Source: an uncultured Bacilli bacterium | GTDB taxonomy: Bacteria > Bacillota_I > Bacilli_A > RF39 > UBA660 | NCBI GenBank assembly: GCA_934101605.1 | Contig: CAKORS010000027.1 | Coordinates: forward strand, 1 to 13,538 | Length of the DNA: 13,538 nt | Reading direction: 5' to 3' | Shown here: in pieces, positions 1 through 7,256 of the stretch | How positions within the stretch are numbered: the first letter of the stretch is position 1 | Layout: every line of letters begins with the position of its first letter | Notes under the pieces: model-generated | Told to the model about the DNA's origin: nothing | What the model saw: the letters and a program-made list of their open reading frames with translations, nothing else | Database searches by the model: none | Program-made: the position numbers and the translations under genes

Positions 1-333
1 ATCACTACTTAAAACATCAATCTTTTTCTGAGCTTCATCAATCTTGGCTAATCTTTCCAAAACTGAATTAAAAGTTCTATTAGTTTTCTCAAAATTTTGA
101 TCAATACGCTCATTAACCTTTTCATTCATCATAATAAGTCTATTATCAACCTTATCAGAAAGATCAGTAAAATCCTTATTTAAAGACTTATCAAACTCAC
201 TTAAATCTTTAGTAATATTAACTTCCAATCTAGATAATCTATCAGTAATATTTGACTCATTAATATTCTTAAAAAGTGATATAGTAACCAAAACCACTAT
301 TAAAACTAATAACCCTATAATAACATACTCCAT
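1..333 (-). CDS. rmuC: DNA recombination protein RmuC, N-terminal part (truncated by window edge)
   Basis: This is the first 111 codons of a minus-strand gene that runs off the left edge. The ATG at 331-333 follows a clear AAAGGAG ribosome binding site. The product begins with a membrane segment at about residues 4-20, followed by a long charged, heptad-like stretch ending in the FEKTNRTF and LERLAKIDEAQKKI region. This is the usual start of RmuC, an anchored coiled-coil protein whose PD-(D/E)XK nuclease-like domain lies further on, outside the window. RmuC family proteins are linked to limiting inverted-repeat recombination, but their biochemistry is poorly defined. The start lies only 3 nt after the stop of the TVP38 gene, so the two are probably cotranscribed. 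The family call rests on the N-terminal part alone and would be settled by the missing nuclease domain. Confidence 0.85.
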   Translation of the reverse strand, partial: MEYVIIGLLVLIVVLVTISLFKNINESNITDRLSRLEVNITKDLSEFDKSLNKDFTDLSDKVDNRLIMMNEKVNERIDQNFEKTNRTFNSVLERLAKIDEAQKKIDVLSSD

Positions 334-336
334 AAT

Positions 337-918
337 TTACTCCTTTATTTTAAATACTTTTTCAGCAATCTTACTAAGTAAATAAGCTCCTAAAACCATA
401 ATTACAATCACAATTAATATTTTAGGATTCTTAATACTTTCTAATAAACCTTTTCCTATATAACCCCAAAAAAATGTAATAGATATCTTTCCAATTAAAA
501 GTGCTAATAAATACTTTCTTCCATCTATACTAGATAAACCTCCCGCAACATTAAGTAAAGAAGTTGGTAAAAATGGAATGGCAAGTATTACTACCAATAC
601 ATTAAAATCCATATGAGTCATTTTATCCATAAGATGTTCAATCTTAACTTTTTTATCACCCTTAAACCAGTTATAAAAATAATTTTTAACAACATATCTA
701 AAGAATAAAAAAACCATAAAAGTTCCAAATACTGTTGCTATATAAGAAAGTAAATAACCAATAACATTTCCAAAAGCAAGTATATTAAGTCCTACAAATA
801 AACCAAAAGGTAAAATAGGAAAAATAGATTCTAATACAATTAATAAAAAACCCCCTGGCATACCAAAAGATGATAAATAATAAGTTATACCATTAATTAT
901 TTCATTTAACCATTGCAT
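337..918 (-). CDS. TVP38/TMEM64 family (DedA superfamily, VTT domain) membrane protein
   Basis: This is an integral membrane protein of about 193 residues. It shows the two signatures of the VTT/SNARE-associated domain: an LESIFPILPFG segment near residues 30-40, and IPFLPTSLLNVAGGLS around residues 114-129, with several hydrophobic spans and a lysine-rich C-terminus. The DedA superfamily includes undecaprenyl-phosphate flippases and lipid scramblases. The TVP38 branch itself has no settled substrate, so lipid transport is inference. Two ATGs are adjacent (919-921 and 916-918). The second is preferred because the upstream GGTGAT then sits 3 nt away, as at other starts in this window. It lies between the rhodanese gene and rmuC, at the end of a run of lipid genes. 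Confidence 0.85.
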   Translation of the reverse strand: MQWLNEIINGITYYLSSFGMPGGFLLIVLESIFPILPFGLFVGLNILAFGNVIGYLLSYIATVFGTFMVFLFFRYVVKNYFYNWFKGDKKVKIEHLMDKMTHMDFNVLVVILAIPFLPTSLLNVAGGLSSIDGRKYLLALLIGKISITFFWGYIGKGLLESIKNPKILIVIVIMVLGAYLLSKIAEKVFKIKE

Positions 919-970
919 CATATCACCTAAATATATTATAACTCAAATATTACATTTTAAAAACAAATTA

Positions 971-1258
971 TTATTTATTTAAATAATTATTATAACCACC
1001 AACTACATTAACAACATCATACCCTAAAGAGTTTAAATACCTACATAGTTTTGCACTTGTAAATCCAAAGCTACAATATATATAATATTTTTTGTTTTTA
1101 TCTAACAATCTATCAGTATTATATAATAAATCATTATAAGAAATATTAACACTAGTAGGAATATTTCCCATATTATATAAACCTTGATCCCTAATATCAA
1201 TAATATTTACTGTTCCTATAAGACCCTTTAATCTTTCTCCATCAATACTAGGATACAT
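971..1258 (-). CDS. Small single-domain rhodanese-like protein
   Basis: A 95-residue rhodanese fold. It has the DIRD motif at residues 21-24, GNIP at 31-34, the active loop C62-S-F-G-F-T-S, and a terminal VVGGYNNY that matches the usual GG..aW end. Cys62 is the expected persulfide-carrying residue, so sulfur transfer or sulfide handling is likely; the partner is unknown. A longer reading frame opens upstream to 1351, but the ATG at 1256-1258 has an AGGGGTGG ribosome binding site at good distance, and the extra residues do not belong to the fold. A 76-nt gap separates it from the upstream plsC. A weak promoter-like TTGCTG followed by an AT-rich -10 region lies in that gap, so it may be transcribed partly on its own. 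Confidence 0.88.
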   Translation of the reverse strand: MYPSIDGERLKGLIGTVNIIDIRDQGLYNMGNIPTSVNISYNDLLYNTDRLLDKNKKYYIYCSFGFTSAKLCRYLNSLGYDVVNVVGGYNNYLNK

Positions 1259-1334
1259 AAAACCACCCCTAGTATATATTATTAAAACTTTAAAAACAGC
1301 AATATCTATAAAGCCTAAAAAAACAAATTTTTTT

Positions 1335-1916
1335 TCACTCAACAAGATCATTTATCATATTATATAATTTTTTATTAGTATCTTCTAAAGACATATCATC
1401 AACTTTAAAAGGCTTACCAAATTTTGCTATAAGATTCTTACTTCTAAACTTATAATCTCCACTTATTCCACAAGGAACAATATAACAAGAAGATTTTTTA
1501 GCAAGACTTACAGCTCCATACTTAAAATCTAATAATTTTTTATTGGTTCTATTTCTAGTTCCCTCAGGAAATATTCCTATTACTCCTCCATCATTTAAAA
1601 CCTCTAAAGCTAATCTCTTAGAATTAGGGTCTTTCCTTTTTCTATCAACAGGAATACAACCAACTAATTTAAAAAACCATCTTGTCTTCCAAGATAAAAA
1701 ATATTCATTTTTAGCCATATAATGTATTCCTCTTTTACAACTAATAATAGCAAAACACTGATCAAATAAGTGTTTATGATTACAAGCTATAATAACAGCA
1801 CCTTCTTTTGGAATATTATTTTTACCCTCTATTTTAGGATTATAAATAAACTTAAATATAGGAGTAAGTAAAAGCCTTAAAATATAATAAACAACAGATA
1901 CATTTTTATTCATCAT
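1335..1916 (-). CDS. plsC: 1-acyl-sn-glycerol-3-phosphate acyltransferase (PlsC family), copy 1
   Basis: A PlsC/LPLAT-fold acyltransferase of 193 residues. The HX4D catalytic motif is H47-KHLF-D52, and the phosphate-binding FPEGTR is at 116-121. There is an N-terminal hydrophobic, amphipathic stretch at about 8-25, and IPVDRKRKD at about 88-96 is also typical. Family members acylate lysophosphatidate, using acyl-CoA or acyl-ACP, at the inner face of the membrane. The gene overlaps the stop of the upstream synthetase gene by 11 nt, which implies translational coupling. Two ATGs are adjacent (1914-1916 and 1911-1913) and either could serve the AAGG site. The stop is TGA. A second PlsC paralogue lies upstream of the synthetase, so the two may differ in acyl donor or lyso-lipid acceptor. 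Confidence 0.9.
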   Translation of the reverse strand: MMNKNVSVVYYILRLLLTPIFKFIYNPKIEGKNNIPKEGAVIIACNHKHLFDQCFAIISCKRGIHYMAKNEYFLSWKTRWFFKLVGCIPVDRKRKDPNSKRLALEVLNDGGVIGIFPEGTRNRTNKKLLDFKYGAVSLAKKSSCYIVPCGISGDYKFRSKNLIAKFGKPFKVDDMSLEDTNKKLYNMINDLVE

Positions 1917-3636
1917 CTAAACCTTCATCACTTTGTAATAATTTAAAATCAACTTTACCAAGTTTAGTCTTAGGAAGTTTTTTTCTATATACAAATTCTT
2001 TTGGAACCATATAATGAGCTAGATTCTTCTTACAATAATCTCTTATTTCAGCTTTTATAAATAATCCATGATATCCTTCCTTTAATACAATAAAAGCCTT
2101 AGGAACTTCATGCTTATAAGGATGTGGAACTCCTACTACAGTGCACTGTAAAACAGCGGGATGTGCTTCAATCACCTCTTCAATATGAGATGGATATACA
2201 TTATAACCACTAGTAATAATCATTCTTTTTTCACGAGATTTATAAAAAACAAAACCATCTTGATCCATATAACCTAAATCTCCAGTATGTAACCAAACAT
2301 GTCCATCATCATGAACTTGTAAAGCTTGGTTAGTTTCACTTTCATCATTTAAATAACCCATCATTAAAGCTTTAGAATGAATACATATCTCCCCAACCTC
2401 GTTAAAAGGAAGAGCTTTTCTACTAGAAGGATCTATAATCTTTACATGATTACCTGGAAGAGGTATACCTATAGAACCACTTTTATTAACATCATCAAAA
2501 GCTAAAGTAACCGCAGCTAAAGCTTCACTAAGCCCATACCCCTGCGTTATTCTAGCACTAGAATTATGTTCTTCTAAAAAATTATTAATATCAGTCTCTA
2601 ACTTTTTACTTAAAAAATCTCCTCCACTAACAACATACTTTAAAAAAGATAAATCTAAATCTTCTTCATTTTTAGAAGAAATTAAAGCTTCATATAAAGT
2701 AGGAACACCTAAAACACAAGTTGGTCTATATTTCTTAAATAAAGTATCAAACTTCTTAGAATCAAATCTAGGAATAAGTATAGTATAGCATCCCAAAGTA
2801 AGCGGAGTATGCATAAGAACACTTAATCCAAACCCATGAAAATTAGGCATAATTCCAAGACAAGAATCTCCTGCTTCAAGTCTTTTTAAAACCATTTGTT
2901 CTTGTTTAGCACCTAATATAAACGCTCTATTTTGTAATACTACATTTTTAGGTTTACCACTAGTTCCACCACTATGTAAAATAACACAAGGTGTATTTCT
3001 TCCATATGGTGATAACATTACACTTTTTTTAAACAAACCATATTTTAAAAATCTCTTATAAGACATAAAATAATGTGTTCTTCTATATCTTTTATATTTT
3101 CTTTCTTCAGTAAAAGTATAACCAACTTTAAGTAAAAAAGGCATAGAATCTTTTGCAGAAATAAAAATAACTCCTTTTATATTAGTACTCTTAACACACT
3201 TTTTAATCTTTTCATAATTCATATCAATAATAACTAAAAATTTACTATTAGTAGAAACTAAACTATTCTTTATTTCTTCTTCTGCTGATAAAGGATGCAA
3301 CATATTTGCAATAGCGCCAATTTTATTTAAAGCATAAAAACATATCAAAGCTTCAGGAACATTTGGTAAGCATATTGTAATAATATCTCCCTTTTTAACT
3401 CCTCTTGCTTTAAACGCATTAGAACATCTATCAATCTGTTTAACAAACTTTTTATAAGTAACTTTTTTATCAAAATATTGATAAGCAATATTTAAAGGAT
3501 GCTTCTTATAACTATTAACCACTTGAGTATATAAACTAATATTAGGTATTCTATAATTTATCTCATCATCTGTATAATATTTTTCCCAAGGAGCTACAAT
3601 AGTTTTTCTTCTTCTAAAAATATCAAATATAGACAT
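1906..3636 (-). CDS. AMP-forming long-chain acyl-CoA / acyl-ACP synthetase-like ligase
   Basis: A 576-residue ANL-superfamily adenylate-forming enzyme. The P-loop HSGGTSGKPK is at about 221-230, GYGLSE at 366-371 and the TGD motif at 451-453. The hinge region REKRMIITSGYNVYP follows at about 468-482, and the C-terminal catalytic lysine is K561 in PKTKLGK. Overall length and the N-terminal extension match long-chain fatty acid ligases. It should activate a fatty acid through an acyl-adenylate and load it onto CoA or ACP; the carrier cannot be told from sequence. It lies between two PlsC genes and starts 4 nt after the upstream plsC stop, with a GGGAGTGAT site. The arrangement resembles a split form of Aas, in which PlsC and an AMP ligase are fused, and suggests recycling of host or lyso-lipid fatty acids. 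Confidence 0.9.
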   Translation of the reverse strand: MSIFDIFRRRKTIVAPWEKYYTDDEINYRIPNISLYTQVVNSYKKHPLNIAYQYFDKKVTYKKFVKQIDRCSNAFKARGVKKGDIITICLPNVPEALICFYALNKIGAIANMLHPLSAEEEIKNSLVSTNSKFLVIIDMNYEKIKKCVKSTNIKGVIFISAKDSMPFLLKVGYTFTEERKYKRYRRTHYFMSYKRFLKYGLFKKSVMLSPYGRNTPCVILHSGGTSGKPKNVVLQNRAFILGAKQEQMVLKRLEAGDSCLGIMPNFHGFGLSVLMHTPLTLGCYTILIPRFDSKKFDTLFKKYRPTCVLGVPTLYEALISSKNEEDLDLSFLKYVVSGGDFLSKKLETDINNFLEEHNSSARITQGYGLSEALAAVTLAFDDVNKSGSIGIPLPGNHVKIIDPSSRKALPFNEVGEICIHSKALMMGYLNDESETNQALQVHDDGHVWLHTGDLGYMDQDGFVFYKSREKRMIITSGYNVYPSHIEEVIEAHPAVLQCTVVGVPHPYKHEVPKAFIVLKEGYHGLFIKAEIRDYCKKNLAHYMVPKEFVYRKKLPKTKLGKVDFKLLQSDEGLDDE

Positions 3637-3640
3637 AATA

Positions 3641-4207
3641 TCACTCCCTATTACTTTCTATTAAATTATATAACTTTTTATTTTCAAAATCTATATTACA
3701 ACTAGGAACATAACCCTCTAAAAACTTAATCTTTATTCTTTTAAGTCCATAACCACCACTTATAACAAAGGGAACAATTCTAGCCCCAGTCTCATTAGAT
3801 ATCTTAAAAACTCCATTCTTAAAAGGCAATAAATTACTCTTACTTGTAGTTCCCTCAGGAAATATAAGAACAACCTTATCATTTTCTAAATATTTTATAG
3901 CAGCATCTATAGCAGCACGATTCTTTCTTTTCCTATCAACAGGAATAAGTCCCAAATTATTAAATATAACCTTAGTAGGTCCTTTAAATAATTCAATCTT
4001 AGCTAAAAAATGTATATCTCTTTTAACAACGGACATAAGAAGTAATGGATCTAAAATACTAGTGTGATTACCTGCCAAAAGAACTTTACCATCTCCTATA
4101 TTTTGAACTCCTACAACCTTTGGTCTAAATATAGGGAAAAATAAAATTTTAACAAAAAACCTAACTATCTTATAAAAAATTTTATCATTATAATTATTAT
4201 TCTTCAT
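3641..4207 (-). CDS. plsC: 1-acyl-sn-glycerol-3-phosphate acyltransferase (PlsC family), copy 2
   Basis: A PlsC-family protein of 188 residues with HX4D as H48-TSIL-D53, FPEGT at 116-120 and the shared IPVDRKRK segment near 88-95. A membrane-associating hydrophobic N-terminus covers about residues 11-27. It has the same architecture as copy 1, but HTSILD replaces HKHLFD and FPEGTTSKSN replaces FPEGTRNRTN, so the pair is clearly diverged. Its ATG lies inside the last codons of the E2-like gene (11-nt overlap) and has only a weak Shine-Dalgarno site, so it probably depends on translational coupling. The expected role is acylation of lysophosphatidate or another lyso-lipid, using the product of the adjacent synthetase. 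Which copy is the housekeeping PlsC is not decidable here. Confidence 0.9.
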   Translation of the reverse strand: MKNNNYNDKIFYKIVRFFVKILFFPIFRPKVVGVQNIGDGKVLLAGNHTSILDPLLLMSVVKRDIHFLAKIELFKGPTKVIFNNLGLIPVDRKRKNRAAIDAAIKYLENDKVVLIFPEGTTSKSNLLPFKNGVFKISNETGARIVPFVISGGYGLKRIKIKFLEGYVPSCNIDFENKKLYNLIESNRE

Positions 4208-5057
4208 CTAACTCTACTTTTCTACTAACTTCTTCAAATAACAATTCCGGCTTTTTCATAATTTCTTCAAAATATTTAAAACTCTTAATAAAATAAAAAC
4301 CATCCGCTATTCTTTCATCTAAAGTAATACCAAAATCACAGAAACTTCTAACACTAGATTTTCCATCATCTCCAATAACTTTTTGTTTATAAATCTTACC
4401 CATTGTCATAAGAATAGAACTTGTTCCAAAATCAGTTAAATGATGATATAAAGCTCCTCCACCTATAGCACCAACATTAGATAAAATCATAGTAGAATGA
4501 TACAAACTATCTCTAGTAACAGAACTAGGTAACATATCATGATTATCTAATCTTTTAATAACCCACACAAGAAAACTTAAAATAGGTCCAGGAAGTTTAG
4601 CTAAAAATTCCATAGCTTTATCAGTATCCCCTAAATCACTACTTTTACTTCTTATCTTATCAACACGAGATCTTATTTTTTCACTAAGTGCTAAAACATT
4701 ATCATCCTCTGCTACTTTTATTACAGATAAAATCTCCTTTGACTTATCATTAAAACTAACTTTAGCAGCAAAAGCTAAAGAAACTTCATTTCTATCATAA
4801 TACTTTTTATTAATAATGAATCTATTTAATAAAGGTCTATTATATATAACCTTAGCTATAGCAGTACTAAAAGCATGAAAATAAGTTATCTTTTCATTCT
4901 TATTTTTTTTATTATATTTTTCTAAATAATCAACAAGTTCAGTAACATCTACCTTTTGATTTATATAACAATCACTATCACATCTTTTAGGCATTAATCT
5001 TACTTGTAACTTTTGCATAGCTCCTACTTTAACCTTTATACCATCTCTTCTACCCAT
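4197..5057 (-). CDS. E2-like (2-oxoacid dehydrogenase acyltransferase / CAT-fold) protein without lipoyl domain, catalytic His replaced
   Basis: This 286-residue protein matches only the catalytic, chloramphenicol-acetyltransferase-like domain of 2-oxoacid dehydrogenase E2. It has ITYFHAFSTAIAKV at about 57-70, the NRFI...EVSLAFAAKV strands at about 78-100, SNVGAIGGG at 193-201 and TDFGTSSILMTMGKI at about 208-222. The segment at 247-253 aligns with the catalytic DHRxxDG. There is no lipoyl or E1-binding domain and no E1/E3 gene nearby. The usual catalytic histidine is glutamate here (D-E248-R-I-A-D-G), so standard E2 chemistry is doubtful. The start has a strong GGAGG site and a TATAAT box upstream. 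As the first gene of the synthetase/PlsC operon it may handle an acyl-thioester, or bind CoA or acyl groups without catalysis. Confidence 0.8.
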   Translation of the reverse strand: MGRRDGIKVKVGAMQKLQVRLMPKRCDSDCYINQKVDVTELVDYLEKYNKKNKNEKITYFHAFSTAIAKVIYNRPLLNRFIINKKYYDRNEVSLAFAAKVSFNDKSKEILSVIKVAEDDNVLALSEKIRSRVDKIRSKSSDLGDTDKAMEFLAKLPGPILSFLVWVIKRLDNHDMLPSSVTRDSLYHSTMILSNVGAIGGGALYHHLTDFGTSSILMTMGKIYKQKVIGDDGKSSVRSFCDFGITLDERIADGFYFIKSFKYFEEIMKKPELLFEEVSRKVELDEE

Positions 5058-5082
5058 ATACTTCCTCCGATCATATACAACA

Positions 5083-5088
5083 ATTATA
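5083..5088 (-). promoter_or_regulatory. Likely -10 box for the E2-plsC-synthetase-plsC operon
   Basis: On the minus strand a perfect TATAAT lies 25 nt upstream of the ATG at 5057, and the strong GGAGG ribosome binding site lies between them. No good TTGACA-like -35 is seen at 16-18 nt. It follows the stop of the 105-residue hypothetical gene, so the operon can start here or be read through from that gene. Confidence 0.45.
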
Positions 5089-5103
5089 CTATGAATAAAA
5101 CTA

Positions 5104-5421
5104 TTATGAAAGATTTTTATTTAAACTTTCTATTTCCTTATCTATAGCATTCCTTAATTTTTCAAGCATATCAACCGTAGTTTTTTTATCTTCCATATAT
5201 CCATTTTCATAACTAGTTTTATTAGTCTTATTATTAAGACCGGTCTGATACTGCTTAAAAGCCGCATTAGTACAAACAACCTGAGAAGCTAACATAAGCC
5301 AGTTTCCCAAAGCATTTTGTTCATTTCCAGAAGTAGTTTCATCAATTAAAATAAACCCAACCGCACACGCAGAAAGCGTCCATATACGTGGTGGTACAGA
5401 AGATATAGATTCAATACTCAT
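5104..5421 (-). CDS. Small conserved-looking hypothetical protein, possible membrane association
   Basis: A 105-residue protein of unknown function. Residues about 11-28 (RIWTLSACAVGFILID) are hydrophobic, then NEQNALGNWLMLASQVVCTNAAF forms a second mildly hydrophobic helix. A charged, probably coiled C-terminus follows (about 75-105). The pattern of an N-terminal hairpin with a conserved NALGNW core resembles small proteins recurrent in gut Bacillota, but I do not recognise a named family. The codons in the first half are visibly richer in G+C than the surroundings, which argues for constraint or transfer and against a chance ORF. No Shine-Dalgarno site precedes the ATG; a CATAAT ends 7 nt upstream, so a leaderless start is possible. 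It is divergent from the ABC transporter operon. Confidence 0.7.
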   Translation of the reverse strand: MSIESISSVPPRIWTLSACAVGFILIDETTSGNEQNALGNWLMLASQVVCTNAAFKQYQTGLNNKTNKTSYENGYMEDKKTTVDMLEKLRNAIDKEIESLNKNLS

Positions 5422-5496
5422 AATAAATATTATGATTTATTATTTATTTATATAATAATGAAAAATAAAAAAAAGAACCTAAAAAAACAAATAGAA

Positions 5497-5502
5497 TATA
5501 AT
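5497..5502 (+). promoter_or_regulatory. Candidate -10 box for the ABC transporter operon
   Basis: A perfect TATAAT sits 25 nt before the AUG-distal end of the leader, upstream of the AAAGGAGG ribosome binding site at 5514-5521 and the ATG at 5528. The -35 region is poor. The whole 106-nt divergent intergenic region (5422-5527) is A/T-rich and shows no riboswitch-like structure that I can recognise. Confidence 0.45.
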
Positions 5503-5527
5503 AAATTGTAACAAAAGGAGGAAAGTT

Positions 5528-6517
5528 ATGCGTAAATATTTAACATTAATTGTTAGTATTTTAATATTAGTAGGATGTTTCATTTTTTATAAAATAGAAA
5601 CAAACAATGTAGATAAAAAATCTACACACATCACTGTAGCAGAAGTAACCCATAGTGTTTTTTATGCTCCACAATATGTAGCTATAGAAAATAAATATTT
5701 TGAAGAAGTAGGACTTGATGTAGAACTTATCCTAACACAAGGAGCAGATAATGTTATGGCAGCAGTCTTATCAAATGATGCTGATATTGGACTATCAGGT
5801 TCAGAAGCAACAATATATGTTTACAATGGAGGAGAAAAAGATTATATAAAAACATTTGCCCAATTAACTCAAAAAGATGGATCATTTATAATCTCAAGAG
5901 AAAAAATAAAAGATTTCAAACTTGAAGATTTAAAAGGAAAATATATAATCGGAGGTCGTATCGGCGGAATGCCTGAAATGACACTTGAATGGGCTTTAAA
6001 AGAAAATGGTATAGATCCAACAAAAGACCTAACTATAGATACAAGTGTATCATTTGCCAATATGGCAAGTGCATTTATCGCAGGAACAGGTGACTTTGTA
6101 GCACTATTTGAACCAACTGCAACTCAAATAGTAAATGAAGGATACGGTTATAAAGTAGCTTCTTTAGGATCTTTAGGAGGAATAGTTCCATATACTGCTT
6201 ATAATGCAAGAACAAGCTTCATAGAAAATAATAAAGATGTAATAAAAGATTTTACCAAAGCAATAGAAAAAGGTTTAGATTATGTTCATAATAATTCAGC
6301 TGAAAATATTGCTAAAGTAATTAAAAATCAATTCCCAGATACTAAACTAGAAGATTTAACAAAATCAATCGAAGCTTATAAAAATAACAATACATGGCCT
6401 AAAAAAACAACATTTACTAAAGAATCATTTGATCACTTACAAGAAATAGTAGTAGAAGCAGGACAATTAGAAAAAGATAAAACAGTAAAATATAAAGATC
6501 TAATATATGAACAATAA
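5528..6517 (+). CDS. ABC transporter substrate-binding lipoprotein, NMT1/THI5-like (SsuA/ThiY/TauA type)
   Basis: A 329-residue extracytoplasmic binding protein. The lipoprotein signal has hydrophobic residues 5-16 and the lipobox L-V-G-C17. The mature part shows the NMT1/THI5-like core: the HSVFYAPQYVAIENKYFEEVGLDVE region at about 42-66, ADIGLSGSEATI near 85-96 and GGRIGGMPEMTLEWALK at 142-158. Relatives bind pyrimidine thiamin precursors, riboflavin, sulfonates, taurine or nitrate, and sequence alone does not choose between them. The strong AAAGGAGG site suggests it is made in excess over the ATPase and permease, as is usual. There is no recognisable TPP or FMN riboswitch upstream. It heads a three-gene operon with an 11-nt overlap to the ATPase gene. 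Confidence 0.9.
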   Translation: MRKYLTLIVSILILVGCFIFYKIETNNVDKKSTHITVAEVTHSVFYAPQYVAIENKYFEEVGLDVELILTQGADNVMAAVLSNDADIGLSGSEATIYVYNGGEKDYIKTFAQLTQKDGSFIISREKIKDFKLEDLKGKYIIGGRIGGMPEMTLEWALKENGIDPTKDLTIDTSVSFANMASAFIAGTGDFVALFEPTATQIVNEGYGYKVASLGSLGGIVPYTAYNARTSFIENNKDVIKDFTKAIEKGLDYVHNNSAENIAKVIKNQFPDTKLEDLTKSIEAYKNNNTWPKKTTFTKESFDHLQEIVVEAGQLEKDKTVKYKDLIYEQ

Positions 6518-7256
6518 CATATTAGAAGTAAAAAATCTAAAAAAAATATTTCATGATCAAAATAAAGAATTAACAGCAATAGAAAATATAAACTTTAATA
6601 TTAAAAAAAATGAATTCATATCAATCGTAGGTCCTTCAGGATGTGGTAAATCTACTATATTAAGTATTTTAGCAGGTTTACAAAATAAATCAGAAGGAAA
6701 AATAAATAAAAAAAATAATTTAAGATTAGGTTATATGTTGCAACAAGATTCTTTATTTCCATGGAAAACTGTTTATCAAAACGCATTAATAGGACTAGAA
6801 ATAAAACATGAAATTAATAAAAAAACAAAAGAAAATATATCAAATCTATTAAAAAAATATGGATTAGATGAATTTAAAGATAACTATCCAAATTCACTAT
6901 CCGGAGGAATGAGACAAAGAGTAGCATTAATAAGAACATTAGCTATAAACCCAGACATATTATTATTAGATGAACCATTCAGCGCCTTAGATTATCAAAC
7001 AAGATTAACACTTTCAGATGATCTAATAAAAATAATAAAAAACGAAGAAAAAACAGCCATAATGGTAACACATGATATAGCTGAAGCAATCTCTATGTCA
7101 GATAAAGTAATAGTCTTATCAAAACGTCCAGGAAAAATAAAAAAAATATATAATATCAATCTAGATAACAAAAAAACTCCAACAGAAAAAAGAAAAGATA
7201 ATAAATTTATGGAATATTATGATGCTATCTGGAAGGAATTAGATGAACATGTATAG
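6507..7256 (+). CDS. ABC transporter ATP-binding protein (nitrate/sulfonate/thiamin-precursor type)
   Basis: A complete 249-residue nucleotide-binding subunit. Walker A GPSGCGKST is at 42-50, the Q-loop LQQDSLFPW at about 78-86, the signature LSGGMRQ at 131-137, Walker B ILLLDEP at 151-157, the D-loop SALD after it, and the H-loop histidine at 189. The LFPW Q-loop and LSGGMRQR signature are typical of the SsuB/TauB/ThiZ group and fit the neighbouring binding protein. Its ATG lies inside the end of the binding-protein gene (11-nt overlap) with little Shine-Dalgarno sequence, so translation is probably coupled. It acts at the inner membrane face as a dimer with the downstream permease. Confidence 0.95.
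   Translation: MNNNILEVKNLKKIFHDQNKELTAIENINFNIKKNEFISIVGPSGCGKSTILSILAGLQNKSEGKINKKNNLRLGYMLQQDSLFPWKTVYQNALIGLEIKHEINKKTKENISNLLKKYGLDEFKDNYPNSLSGGMRQRVALIRTLAINPDILLLDEPFSALDYQTRLTLSDDLIKIIKNEEKTAIMVTHDIAEAISMSDKVIVLSKRPGKIKKIYNINLDNKKTPTEKRKDNKFMEYYDAIWKELDEHV

Noticed and set aside
1259..1351. N-terminal extension of the rhodanese frame
   Set aside because: The added 31 residues overlap the plsC end and lack a ribosome site. The internal ATG at 1258 has AGGGGTGG at the right distance and begins the domain.
5422..5527. Possible TPP riboswitch before the THI5-like transporter
   Set aside because: The leader is A/T-rich, lacks CUGAGA-type conserved elements, and shows no plausible multi-stem fold by eye.
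5869..6060. Minus-strand open frame of 63 codons opposite the binding-protein gene
   Set aside because: It is antisense to a strongly conserved part of the binding protein, with no start signal and no protein-like features.
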